Source: Marinomonas sp. TW1
GTDB lineage: Bacteria; Pseudomonadota; Gammaproteobacteria; Pseudomonadales; Marinomonadaceae
DNA length: 64,000 nt
Assembly: GCF_001625355.1 (NCBI RefSeq)
Contig: NZ_JSEE01000003.1
Coordinates: 62,001 to 126,000, forward strand
Direction of reading: 5' to 3'
The first letter of the stretch is position 1. Each line of letters starts with the position of its first letter. The position numbers and the translations under genes were made by a program. The notes under the pieces were generated by a model. The model was not told the origin of the DNA. It did not search any database and saw only the letters and a list, made by a program, of their open reading frames with translations. Shown here one piece after another: positions 34,199 to 42,794 of this stretch.

Positions 34199-35149
34199 TT
34201 AGATAAGTGCCAAACTGCGTAACAAGGTAACGCCAATGCTGGTGGTAATCAAGGACGCCAAGGTGGTGATGACAATGATGTTCGCAGCAAGAGTGGAATT
34301 GCCGTTCATGGCACGCACCATAATATAACTGGCGGAGGCGCTGGGTGCAGAAGACATGAGGAAAAGAACCCCGAGTTCCATGCCTCGATATCCCAATAAA
34401 TAGCCACCAAAGGTCAGCACAACAGGAATAAAGATGAGTTTGCCAATGGAGGAAAGTACGGCGCCAAATACATCCTTACGCATGGCGCTAAAGCTCAATG
34501 ATGCACCCGCGCAGAGTAGGGCTAACGGTAACGTCATTTGAGCAAAGTAGTCTCCCGCTTTGTGCAGGGTGGCCGGAAGGTGAAGTCCAAATATGGAAAA
34601 CACAAAGGCGGCCACAATGGCAATGATCAAAGGGTTTTTTGCAATGCCTTTGAAAATACCTTTGAAATTGGTACTGCCGCCAAGGCCGCGAGTCAAACCA
34701 ATGACTGACAGTATATTGAACAATACCGTGACACCACCCAAATACACTGATGCTACAGCGAATACGGCATCGCCATAAGCATTCACACAGTATGCCAGAC
34801 CTATGATGCCCATGTTGGAGCGAAACGCCCCTTGAACCAGTACCGCACGTTCCGCTTTGTCTTTGATCCAGATCGGCATGATCAGTTCTAAGGCAAGGTA
34901 GGTGACGACCACGGCCAGCATGGCATAGATAACCAGTGAAAAGTCCGTTTCACTGGTTAAGCTGGTTTTTGAAATACTGATAAAGAGTAGGGCAGGTAAG
35001 GTGACGTTGAACACCAATTTAGACGCAGTATCGATAAAATTGTCATTAATGATGCGAACTCGGTAGAGAACGATCCCCAATGCCAATATTAAGAATATTG
35101 GCATAGTTATGGAAAACGAAAATGCCAATACGTCTAAAAAGTTGTCCAA
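34199..35149 (-). CDS. AEC family transporter (auxin efflux carrier fold)
   Basis: 316 residues with about ten membrane helices in two five-helix halves. The broken-helix motifs of the fold show as FNVTLPALLFISI in the first half and LPLALLCAGASLSF plus MSSAPSASASYIMVRAMNGN in the second. AEC carriers in bacteria move organic acids such as malate or malonate, or other anions; the substrate is unknown. It lies between the DctBD-like and BaeSR-like pairs on the same strand, with 67 bp to DctB-like, and could be a target of the dicarboxylate sensor (inference). Confidence 0.85.
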   Translation of the reverse strand: MDNFLDVLAFSFSITMPIFLILALGIVLYRVRIINDNFIDTASKLVFNVTLPALLFISISKTSLTSETDFSLVIYAMLAVVVTYLALELIMPIWIKDKAERAVLVQGAFRSNMGIIGLAYCVNAYGDAVFAVASVYLGGVTVLFNILSVIGLTRGLGGSTNFKGIFKGIAKNPLIIAIVAAFVFSIFGLHLPATLHKAGDYFAQMTLPLALLCAGASLSFSAMRKDVFGAVLSSIGKLIFIPVVLTFGGYLLGYRGMELGVLFLMSSAPSASASYIMVRAMNGNSTLAANIIVITTLASLITTSIGVTLLRSLALI

Positions 35150-35183
35150 CTTGTGTCCCTTTTACTGGTTGCGTTCGTGAGGT

Positions 35184-35861
35184 TTAGTCGTTGTTTTCGA
35201 AGCGGTAACCAGCACCATAAACAGAGTGAATGACGTTAAGCTCTGGTGCCACAGCCGAAATCTTCTTACGCAATTTTTTAATGTGGCTATCAATTGTACG
35301 GTCACTTACCACACGACTGTCGGCATAGATGCTCTTCATAATGAGGTCACGACCAAATACTCGTCCAGGTTCTTTGATCAGTAACTGAAGTAATTGGAAT
35401 TCGACTGTGGTGAGGTCGATCAATTCGCCTTTGTAAGTCGCACGTAGGCGATCCACATCAAGATCAAAACCGTCTGTGCGAGGCGATTCTTCTTGGTCAA
35501 GTTCAACTCGACGTAGGTTGGCTTTTACGCGGGCAACGATTTCACGAGGACTGAAAGGTTTACAAACGTAATCGTCTGCGCCCATTTCAAGGCCGATCAG
35601 GCGGTCAATTTCTTCTGCTTTAGCCGTTACCATAATGATTGGAACGCCACTGAATTGACGTACTTGTTTACAGATTTCGACTCCGTCTAAACCTGGCAAC
35701 ATGAGGTCAAGCAAAATCAGGTCAACCTGATTGTTTTTAATGTAATTTACGGCCACGTCGCCACGGTCAAGGTGATGATGCTCGTAACCTGCTTGTTCTA
35801 GGTAAGCTCCCATCAACTCCGCTAATTTTGGTTCATCTTCAATAATCAGAATCTTGCTCAT
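35184..35861 (-). CDS. baeR: OmpR/BaeR-type response regulator
   Basis: 225 residues. The receiver (~3-118) has IIEDEP, phospho-Asp in LILLDLMLPGLDG, VTAKAEEIDRLIGLEMGADDYVCKPFSPREIVARVKA (wording very near to E. coli BaeR), and an OmpR-type winged helix at the end (LTTVEFQLLQLLIKEPGRVFGRD, VSDRTIDSHIKKLRKKI, VYGAGYRF). It is followed upstream by its kinase gene with 18 bp between. BaeSR responds to envelope stress in E. coli and turns on efflux and spy; the role here is inferred. Confidence 0.82.
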   Translation of the reverse strand: MSKILIIEDEPKLAELMGAYLEQAGYEHHHLDRGDVAVNYIKNNQVDLILLDLMLPGLDGVEICKQVRQFSGVPIIMVTAKAEEIDRLIGLEMGADDYVCKPFSPREIVARVKANLRRVELDQEESPRTDGFDLDVDRLRATYKGELIDLTTVEFQLLQLLIKEPGRVFGRDLIMKSIYADSRVVSDRTIDSHIKKLRKKISAVAPELNVIHSVYGAGYRFENND

Positions 35862-35879
35862 AATGTTACTCGTTCCATA

Positions 35880-37286
35880 TCAGTTTAAAGGGAGTTCTAT
35901 TTTTATGCCTAAACCGCCAATTGGAGAATGGTAGGCGTTAATTTTACCTTGGTGACCATTCACAATGTTGGTGCAAATGGCAAGACCTAAACCGCGTCCA
36001 CCTGTGGCCCTGTTGCGTGAATTTTCAATGCGATAGAATTGCTCGAAGATCCGCTCTTTCTCTTCTTCGCTCACGCCTGGTGCACTGTCTTCAAATAGGA
36101 TAACGGCTTTTTTGCTTTGTTTCGATAGGCTAACTTTCAGTTTTCCTGGGGCATTTGTGTATTTTAGTGAGTTATTGATTAAATTCGAGAAAAGTTGATG
36201 CAAACGATCAGCGTCCCCGGTCAATGTAATGGGTTTACTCTCTAAATCTTCAAACTCAATTTCCAGTCCGGCTTCATTGAACGGAAAGGTCATAGTTTGC
36301 ACCGCTTGCTCAACGATGTCGTTTAGTTCTAGTTCTTCCATATCATAGTTCAAACTGCCCACATCATGCATAGACAGCTGATTTAGATCGTCAATCAAAC
36401 GCGTGATGTGGATGGTTTCGTGTTGCAACGACGCCAAGCTTTCTGGAGTTACCTTGATGATGCCATCCTGCATGGCTTCAATTTCGCCACGTAAGATCGC
36501 GACTGGGGTTCTTAGTTCGTGAGCTGTATCGGCTACCCAGCGTTTGCGAGCTTCGCGGGTATTTTCTAAGGTGCAAGCTAGGTGATTAAAATCGTAGCTT
36601 AGGTCGGCTAATTCGTCCGTTCCTTTTACTTCAATACGAGTGTCGAAACGCCCAGCGGAAAGTTTCTTAGTGGCCATTCGCATAGAGCAAAGAGGGCGAC
36701 TCAACCACTGTGCCAAAGGCCATGTCAGCAAGGCGGCAATGGCCAACATGAAGGCAGAGATTAATAAGAAGGCTTCGCCTTGTTGTTTAACAAAGCGCAG
36801 GGTTTGATCCTGAACTAGTTCACGTATGGACCTCAATCCCACATAACCAACCACTTCGTCATCGACTTTTACCGGATATGTCTCAGCGCTAGCAAAAGGT
36901 GTGGAGCCGATAATAGGACGTTCTTGTAGATCAAACAGTAAAAAGCGTTGGCGATAATATTGCGATGGATAAATAAGGTCCAAATTAGGTGTGCTTGGCG
37001 GTGGCACAAGATCACGTAGGTTTTCCAATTTGGCTTTATGCCACTCTCTTTCCATACGACTTTCTTGTACTAAGAAGTACCAGTCATCATAGTAGATGTA
37101 TAGGTTGGCTGTGCGGTTGGCCATTTGCTCTAAGAAATCTCGGTCTCGTTCTGTTGCATAGGAAACAAAGCCTCGATCGAAACTCCACTGAAAGACTTGC
37201 CACATGGAAACAATCAATAAAATGTTACTAAGAACAAAAACGGCAAAGAGCTTGTGTCGAATCTTTAAGCCTTTTAATGCAGTCAT
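35880..37286 (-). CDS. baeS: BaeS-type sensor histidine kinase
   Basis: 468 residues. Membrane helices are at ~12-32 and ~175-195, with a ~140-residue periplasmic part (rich in aromatic residues, LYIYYDDWYFLVQE). A HAMP domain (RMATKKLSAGRFDTRIEVKGTDELADLSYDFN) follows, then the H box VADTAHELRTPVAILRGEIEAMQDGI, N box LFSNLINNSLKYT, D box LFEDSAPGVSEEEKERIF, and G boxes GGRGLGLAICTNIV. The catalytic half reads very much like BaeS. It lies 18 bp upstream of the baeR-like gene, on the same strand, and is divergent from an acyltransferase gene. Confidence 0.82.
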   Translation of the reverse strand: MTALKGLKIRHKLFAVFVLSNILLIVSMWQVFQWSFDRGFVSYATERDRDFLEQMANRTANLYIYYDDWYFLVQESRMEREWHKAKLENLRDLVPPPSTPNLDLIYPSQYYRQRFLLFDLQERPIIGSTPFASAETYPVKVDDEVVGYVGLRSIRELVQDQTLRFVKQQGEAFLLISAFMLAIAALLTWPLAQWLSRPLCSMRMATKKLSAGRFDTRIEVKGTDELADLSYDFNHLACTLENTREARKRWVADTAHELRTPVAILRGEIEAMQDGIIKVTPESLASLQHETIHITRLIDDLNQLSMHDVGSLNYDMEELELNDIVEQAVQTMTFPFNEAGLEIEFEDLESKPITLTGDADRLHQLFSNLINNSLKYTNAPGKLKVSLSKQSKKAVILFEDSAPGVSEEEKERIFEQFYRIENSRNRATGGRGLGLAICTNIVNGHQGKINAYHSPIGGLGIKIELPLN

Positions 37287-37521
37287 GGTTGAGCTTGAAT
37301 TCCTATTTATTATCCAGCAAAGCGTCGCAGGAAATGGGTGAAGGCGATATGAGAACGGGTCTTATACCAAGCTAATATTTGATAAATACGCTAATCGTAT
37401 GTTTACTATACAGTTTCTTAGCAAAACTTGGCTACTTGTCAGACGTGTAAATAATGAGGATTTCCATTCTGCCACTAGCTTTAGTATTATGCGAAAAAAT
37501 TATTCCGATAGAGTTACGATA

Positions 37522-38415
37522 ATGCCCAAATTACCTGCTGTTCGAGCAGTCATTTCCCTTTCTTTGATCGTGTTAAATACCTTGTTTTGTTTCTTGCCTG
37601 TGATGTTTTTGGCAATCCTGAAGTGTCTTTTACCAATCGCGTCGATTCGAGCCCGTTTGAATTTATTATTGGATCACATTGCCACCTTCTGGATAGGGGT
37701 GAACAACTTAAACCAACGTTGTTTGGGGCGATCTCAAATTACCCTGTCAGGGCAACAAACTTTGCTCGAAAAAGATTGGTATATGTTGGTCGCTAACCAT
37801 CAATCATGGGTGGATATATTGGTCTTACAGCGAATGTTCAATCGTCGTATTCCGTTTATTAAATTCTTTCTAAAGAAAGAGCTGATCTGGGTGCCTTTTA
37901 TTGGTTTGGCATGGTGGGCATTGGAGTTTCCTTTCATGAAGCGCTATAGCCCAGCGTTGTTAAAGAAACGTCCTGAATTAAAAGGTAAAGACATCGAAGT
38001 GACCAAAAAAGCCTGTGAAAAATTCCAGCATTTTCCAGTGTCCATTATGAATTTTTTGGAAGGAACGCGTTTCACTGCCGAGAAGCATCAACAACAAAAT
38101 AGTCCCTTTAAGCATTTATTGATGCCGAAAGCGGGCGGTTTGTCGTTTGCATTAAATGCAATGGACGGAAAATTGCATCAGTTAATTGATGTCACCATTG
38201 TCTACCCAAATGGCGCACCAAGCTTTTTTCAATATCTATCAGGTAAGGTTGAGGAGATTAGGGTGCACGTTCGCACTATGCCAATCGATTTGAATTTACT
38301 GGGTGACTATCAAAACGATGCAGACTATCGACACCATTTTCAACAATGGGTCAATGCGTTGTGGTTGCAGAAAGATAAGCAATTTGACGACTTGTTAATG
38401 TCTAATAAATCGTAA
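37522..38415 (+). CDS. yihG: YihG-like lysophospholipid acyltransferase family protein
   Basis: From the ATG at 37522 (MPKLPAVRAVISLSLIVLN) the product has 297 residues; the frame stays open another 41 codons without family character. It has N-terminal membrane helices, then the acyltransferase motifs NHQSWVD (the NHxxxxD catalytic motif), the FLKKELIWVPFIGLAWWALEFPFMKRYS block, and NFLEGTRFTAEKHQQQ, closely like E. coli YihG. Enzymes of this fold move acyl chains onto lysophosphatidic acid and related lipids at the inner membrane. YihG has been proposed to do so for unusual acyl chains. Standing alone, it is divergent from baeS. Confidence 0.82.
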   Translation: MPKLPAVRAVISLSLIVLNTLFCFLPVMFLAILKCLLPIASIRARLNLLLDHIATFWIGVNNLNQRCLGRSQITLSGQQTLLEKDWYMLVANHQSWVDILVLQRMFNRRIPFIKFFLKKELIWVPFIGLAWWALEFPFMKRYSPALLKKRPELKGKDIEVTKKACEKFQHFPVSIMNFLEGTRFTAEKHQQQNSPFKHLLMPKAGGLSFALNAMDGKLHQLIDVTIVYPNGAPSFFQYLSGKVEEIRVHVRTMPIDLNLLGDYQNDADYRHHFQQWVNALWLQKDKQFDDLLMSNKS

Positions 38416-38541
38416 GTGATTCTGGCTCAACAACCGATTAACCTCTACAGAGTGCGTATTTTATCCCTCTATTGGAGTTCCTTCTTCTGGTGGTACGAGT
38501 TAGAATCTTTCTTTTAAATGGGTAATCAATAGGAATAAGTA

Positions 38542-39258
38542 ATGGGCAGAGCCTTTCAGAATCGCAAAGAGTCCATGGCAAAAACTTCTGACCAAAAAGC
38601 CAAGGTTTACAGTAAATACGGCCGTGAAATTTATGTTTGTGCCAAGTCCGGTGGTATTGATCCAAATGGCAATCTTGCGCTGCGCTCATTGATTGATCGC
38701 GCGAAGAAAGATCAGGTGCCAACGCACGTTATCGATAAAGCAATTGATAAAGCCAAAGGTGGTGGCGGCGAAGATTTTGATACGGCGCGATATGAAGGTT
38801 TTGGCCCGGGTAACACCATGGTTATTGTGGACTGTCTTTCCGATAACCCAAACCGTACCTTCGGTGATGTGCGCACTTGCTTTAACAAGGTAAAGTGTAA
38901 AATTGGTGGTCAGGGCAGTGTGAGTCACATGTTTGACCACAGTGCGATCTTTGTCTTCAACGGTGATGATGAAGAAGCCGTGTTGGAAGCTTTGATGATG
39001 GCTGACGTGGATGTGACGGATATTGAGCTGGAAGACGGCAAAGTCACCGTATTTGCGCCACACACAGAATACGCTAAAGCAAAAACAGCCTTAACGGATG
39101 CCTTTGGCGAGATTGAATTTGATGTCGATGAAATTCAATTCGTGGCTCAGAATATGACTGAAATCTCAGGCGAAGAAGTTGAGCAATTCGATCGTTTCCT
39201 AGATTTGTTGAATGACTTAGATGATGTTCAGCGTGTCTATCATAACGCGGAATATTAA
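38542..39258 (+). CDS. yeeN: YebC/PmpR family protein, YeeN type
   Basis: 238 residues, the same as E. coli YeeN, and with AGGAA before the ATG. Family blocks are visible: [16 protein letters not shown], the segment [49 protein letters not shown], and [19 protein letters not shown], with an acidic C-terminal domain ending in [10 protein letters not shown]. YebC-type proteins act either as transcription factors or as ribosome-associated factors easing translation of difficult motifs; which applies here is open. The gene stands alone. Confidence 0.9.
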   Translation: MGRAFQNRKESMAKTSDQKAKVYSKYGREIYVCAKSGGIDPNGNLALRSLIDRAKKDQVPTHVIDKAIDKAKGGGGEDFDTARYEGFGPGNTMVIVDCLSDNPNRTFGDVRTCFNKVKCKIGGQGSVSHMFDHSAIFVFNGDDEEAVLEALMMADVDVTDIELEDGKVTVFAPHTEYAKAKTALTDAFGEIEFDVDEIQFVAQNMTEISGEEVEQFDRFLDLLNDLDDVQRVYHNAEY

Positions 39259-39328
39259 ATGACTTGGCACCTTGTTCCGTTCAGCGGGTTAGGGTGCCAA
39301 TTTCCCCTTGTATTGGTTGGAGACAGCA

Positions 39329-39526
39329 ATGAATCATCATGAAAATAAGGTGCCGTCCCCATGCGTTAATGTCTGTTTTCTAAACGAAGACGATGTATGT
39401 GTTGGCTGTTATCGTACTGGTCATGAAATCAGTCAATGGGGACGAATGGATGTCGCGTCTCAGCAAGCGGTCATGGAAAAAGTGCGCGAGCGAGAAGCGG
39501 CCAGTCAGTTTGTTAGTCAATCCTAA
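39329..39526 (+). CDS. DUF1289 domain protein
   Basis: The ATG at 39329 has TTGGAG 8-12 bases upstream, giving 65 residues; an earlier in-frame start lacks this. The sequence holds the four-Cys DUF1289 pattern: PCVNVC, then VCVGCYRTGHEISQW. The Cys residues could bind a metal. Function unknown. It is convergent with the glycosyltransferase gene, whose stop lies 18 bp away. Confidence 0.82.
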   Translation: MNHHENKVPSPCVNVCFLNEDDVCVGCYRTGHEISQWGRMDVASQQAVMEKVREREAASQFVSQS

Positions 39527-39543
39527 TCACACTTTCTTAGTGA

Positions 39544-40770
39544 TTACTCCTGTTTGTTTTTCAGTTCAATCCATTGTGACATATATTGTGTACTTTTTAG
39601 GCTGTGATGCCTGAGCATTAGGCCTAAAAAATGCTGTTGGCGTAGAGGTGTCTTAAGCTGAATTTGTCGCGTCAATCGATTGATTAGTTTGCTTTCCCAT
39701 TCGCTGGCTTGATAGCGAGCGTGTAAAATCTGCAAACCATTTTTCTGCATCAGTTGCCAGCTTTGTTGGTCTTCATAAAGAGATACGGCAGCATTCACAA
39801 ACTCATCCATGTCGTCTGTAATAATGCCGTTCCATGGCCATTCACCATGCATGGATTCGGCGCCAATAGGAGTGGTAATACTGGGTGTTCCGACTTCCAT
39901 CGCTTCGACTAATTTGCCTTTAATACCTGCGCCAAAACGCAATGGTGCTAAGCAAATTCGAGCGCTTGCCATAACCTGTTTGGCATCCTCTGCCCAGCCT
40001 TTAATGTGAAAGCCTTGTTTGGGGTTATGCAGTTGAGTGGCTTTAGGGGGCGGGTAAGCACCGTAAACATGCAGTTCGGCCTGTGGCAATCTTTGACGTA
40101 TTTTGGGCCAAATTTCCGTTTTTAATTGCAGTACGGCATCCCAATTTGGTGCGTGGCGAAAGTTGCCTATGCTGATGAAGTGTTGGCGTTGCTCAAACGC
40201 AACGAGTTCTTCGGCTTCAGTGGGTGTGTTTAGCATAAACGGCAAATGCATCAGATGAGTCTCTGGCACATGAAACTCATCTTTTAGTAACTGAGTTTCA
40301 AACTCCGAAATCATCAGGGTTAAATCACAACGGTGTATGGCGGCGATTTCTCGGATGCCTTGTTCACTGTATAGATCCGTCAGTTGGAACTGGCGTTGCG
40401 CTTTCAGTGCGTTGTGTCTGGCTTGTCTGAGTGAATGTAGGTCTTCTGTATTTAATACGCGCAGTGACTCAGGGCTGAATTTTTCCACTCGCCAGCCAAA
40501 CTGCTCTTCCATCATGAATCGATCGAAGATGACAATGTCTGGTTTTTTGTCGGCAATATAGTGGTCAAAGCTATCACTGTTGAGTTCGATTTGGTCTTGT
40601 TGGATGTTAAGTTGGCTGAGGTCAGCCATGTGATCACTGAGTTGCGCAGGACTGGCAAAGGTGATGTGCCACGCTTGATTATAAAAGCTTTGCAGTAATT
40701 GCATCATGCGACTGCCGGCGGCAGATGAGTTGGGTTCTGGCCAAACATAGCCAATTACTAATACTTGCAC
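39544..40770 (-). CDS. Glycosyltransferase family 4-like protein
   Basis: 408 residues, GT-B fold. The N-terminal lobe starts MQVLVIGYVWPEPNSSAAGSRM and has FDRFMMEEQFGWRVE and a VLNTEDLHSLRQAR helix. The C-terminal lobe has FISIGNFRHAPNWDAV, ELHVYGAYPP, FHIKGWAEDA, and the donor-binding CLAPLRFGAGIKGKLVEAMEVGTPSITTPIGAE, where the second Glu of the usual EX7E motif is in ..IGAE. It moves sugars to an unknown acceptor; the context gives no clue. Confidence 0.82.
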   Translation of the reverse strand: MQVLVIGYVWPEPNSSAAGSRMMQLLQSFYNQAWHITFASPAQLSDHMADLSQLNIQQDQIELNSDSFDHYIADKKPDIVIFDRFMMEEQFGWRVEKFSPESLRVLNTEDLHSLRQARHNALKAQRQFQLTDLYSEQGIREIAAIHRCDLTLMISEFETQLLKDEFHVPETHLMHLPFMLNTPTEAEELVAFEQRQHFISIGNFRHAPNWDAVLQLKTEIWPKIRQRLPQAELHVYGAYPPPKATQLHNPKQGFHIKGWAEDAKQVMASARICLAPLRFGAGIKGKLVEAMEVGTPSITTPIGAESMHGEWPWNGIITDDMDEFVNAAVSLYEDQQSWQLMQKNGLQILHARYQASEWESKLINRLTRQIQLKTPLRQQHFLGLMLRHHSLKSTQYMSQWIELKNKQE

Positions 40771-40938
40771 TTGAATCTCATCAATGTTTGCGGAGGAAGA
40801 TTTTGATTCTGTATTTAAACGAGAATCAGGACATATTGTTTCGGCTATTGTATCATGGCGGTCACATTTGTGTTGCCTGTCTCATTTGAAGGGATTGTCA
40901 GGCAAGACGTAAGCAAAACATGATGTTGAGAAAATACT

Positions 40939-42141
40939 ATGATCATTAAACCAAAAATTCGTGGATTTATTTGTACAACGACTCATCCAGTGGGCTGTGA
41001 GCAAAATGTAAGAGAGCAAATTGCGCTTACAAAGAAAAATGGTGCCATTGAAAATGGCCCTAAAAAAGTACTCGTGATTGGTTCTTCTAGTGGTTATGGT
41101 CTTTCTTCACGTATTGCCGCAGCGTTTGGATCAGGCGCCGCCACAATTGGTGTGTTCTTTGAAAAACCAGGAACAGAGAAAAAGCCAGGCACAGCGGGTT
41201 GGTACAATGCAGCGGCATTTGATAAAGCGGCGAAAGAAGAAGGTCTGTATGCGAAAAGCATCAATGGTGATGCATTCTCTAATGAAGCCCGAGATAAAGT
41301 GATTGAGTTGATCAAGGAAGACCTTGGTCAAATTGATATGGTGGTGTATTCATTGGCGTCGCCAGTACGTAAATTGCCTGAAACAGGTGAAGTGATTCGT
41401 TCTGTATTGAAACCAATTGGTCAGCCATACCGCTCTACAGCCATAGATACTAACAAAGATGTCATCATCGAAGCGGAAATTGAACCAGCTACGCAAGAAG
41501 AGATCGCCGCAACTACCACCGTAATGGGTGGGGAAGATTGGGAATTATGGATGTCTGCGCTACAGGAAGCAGGCGTCTTGGCTGAAGGTGTTCGCACTGT
41601 TGCTTACTCTTACATTGGTTCTGATATCACTTGGCCTATTTACTGGCACGGTGCTCTAGGGAAAGCGAAAGAAGATTTGGATCGTGCTTCTACCGCCATC
41701 AATACACAATTGTCTGCCTTGAAAGGTGGGGCAAATGTGGCAGTTCTTAAATCTGTGGTGACACAAGCGTCTTCCGCTATCCCTGTTATGCCACTGTACC
41801 TAGCGATGGTGTTTAAGGTGATGCGTGAAAAAGGTCTGCATGAAGGGTGTATGGATCAAATTTATCGCATGTTTGCGGAGCGTTTGTTTAATAATCATAA
41901 CCCTGCAGAACTTGCTGATGAAGCGAATCGTCTGCGTTTGGATGATTGGGAATTACGTGATGATGTGCAGCAGGCGTGTCGTGATCTTTGGCCACAAGTG
42001 AATGATGAAAACTTGTTTGCGAAAACCGATTACCAACTTTACAAAGACGAATTCTTGAAGTTGTTCGGTTTTGGAATCGATGGTGTGGATTATGAAGCGG
42101 ATGTGAATCCAGTGGCCGATTTTGAGGTGATTACCCTGTAA
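40939..42141 (+). CDS. fabV: Trans-2-enoyl-ACP/CoA reductase FabV (NADH)
   Basis: 400 residues. It opens [20 protein letters not shown], has the NADH site [40 protein letters not shown], and the FabV-type active site Y-x8-K in [25 protein letters not shown]. It performs the last step of each fatty-acid elongation cycle. FabV is insensitive to triclosan relative to FabI (established for the family). It is monocistronic, with a terminator at 42176. Confidence 0.96.
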   Translation: MIIKPKIRGFICTTTHPVGCEQNVREQIALTKKNGAIENGPKKVLVIGSSSGYGLSSRIAAAFGSGAATIGVFFEKPGTEKKPGTAGWYNAAAFDKAAKEEGLYAKSINGDAFSNEARDKVIELIKEDLGQIDMVVYSLASPVRKLPETGEVIRSVLKPIGQPYRSTAIDTNKDVIIEAEIEPATQEEIAATTTVMGGEDWELWMSALQEAGVLAEGVRTVAYSYIGSDITWPIYWHGALGKAKEDLDRASTAINTQLSALKGGANVAVLKSVVTQASSAIPVMPLYLAMVFKVMREKGLHEGCMDQIYRMFAERLFNNHNPAELADEANRLRLDDWELRDDVQQACRDLWPQVNDENLFAKTDYQLYKDEFLKLFGFGIDGVDYEADVNPVADFEVITL

Positions 42142-42171
42142 TCGACTCAAGCTATTGAGATACATTCCGAT

Positions 42172-42206
42172 AAAAGGAGTTCAGAGGTTATCTGAACTCC
42201 TTTTTT
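42172..42206 (+). terminator. Rho-independent terminator of fabV
   Basis: Stem GGAGTTCAGA/TCTGAACTCC with a GGTTA loop, followed by six T residues. Confidence 0.95.
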
Positions 42207-42257
42207 ATTATGGGGATATCTCTTATAGTGTGTTTGTTGGATTTGCTTGGTAAGACT

Positions 42258-42794
42258 ATGAAGCTTGTTTGTTATGTGTTGTGCGTCTTTTCTTCGGCTG
42301 TTTATGCGCAAACAGTTGAACGCCAGCCTGTGGAAATTATTTACGGCAATCAAGTGATTCGGGCGGAGCATCAAGTTGTTTTAAGTTCAAAAGATGAAGT
42401 GTCGATTATTCCGGTTGATAAGGCCTCTCAAGAGCGTAAGCCAAATGTGGTGGTGTCTTCTAATGCATCAGAAGCGTCCTACTTGGAAGAAAATGCCATT
42501 GCTCAGCGTGAGCAAGAAATCTACGACGAAGTTAATCAGCGAACCAAAGATGCGCCGTTTACGGTTTTGTTTACCGGAAATGTGCCAGACGAGATTGAAG
42601 AGAGAAGGTTGCGTATGATGCCTGAAATCGGTCTATTGAATGAGCGCGGTGATGCCGTATCGGCGCAAGATGTGAAACCTGAGGTGGGCGACTTTTCGCC
42701 AATTGGGCAGGGTGTGACACCGATTCCTTCTGGAAAAACAAGTGAATCATTACAATCCAAACAGAAAAAATTAGAGACTCTGATCGGTGGCTGA
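42258..42794 (+). CDS. Small secreted or lipoprotein-like protein of unknown function
   Basis: The ATG at 42258 gives 178 residues starting with a signal-like MKLVCYVLCVFSSAVYAQ; a further 16 codons upstream run toward the fabV terminator and are discarded. The mature part is polar and low in complexity, with no Cys after the signal peptide. It has IIYGNQVIRAEHQVVL near the start and VLFTGNVPDEIEERRLRMMPEIGLLNERGD in the middle. I do not recognise a family. It ends inside the convergent M16 protease gene (24-bp overlap). Confidence 0.6.
   Translation: MKLVCYVLCVFSSAVYAQTVERQPVEIIYGNQVIRAEHQVVLSSKDEVSIIPVDKASQERKPNVVVSSNASEASYLEENAIAQREQEIYDEVNQRTKDAPFTVLFTGNVPDEIEERRLRMMPEIGLLNERGDAVSAQDVKPEVGDFSPIGQGVTPIPSGKTSESLQSKQKKLETLIGG

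Noticed and set aside
39524-39546. TAATCAC/GTGATTA inverted repeat over the convergent stop codons of DUF1289 and glycosyltransferase genes
   Set aside because: AT-rich 7-bp stem without a T-run; probably due to the two stop codons.
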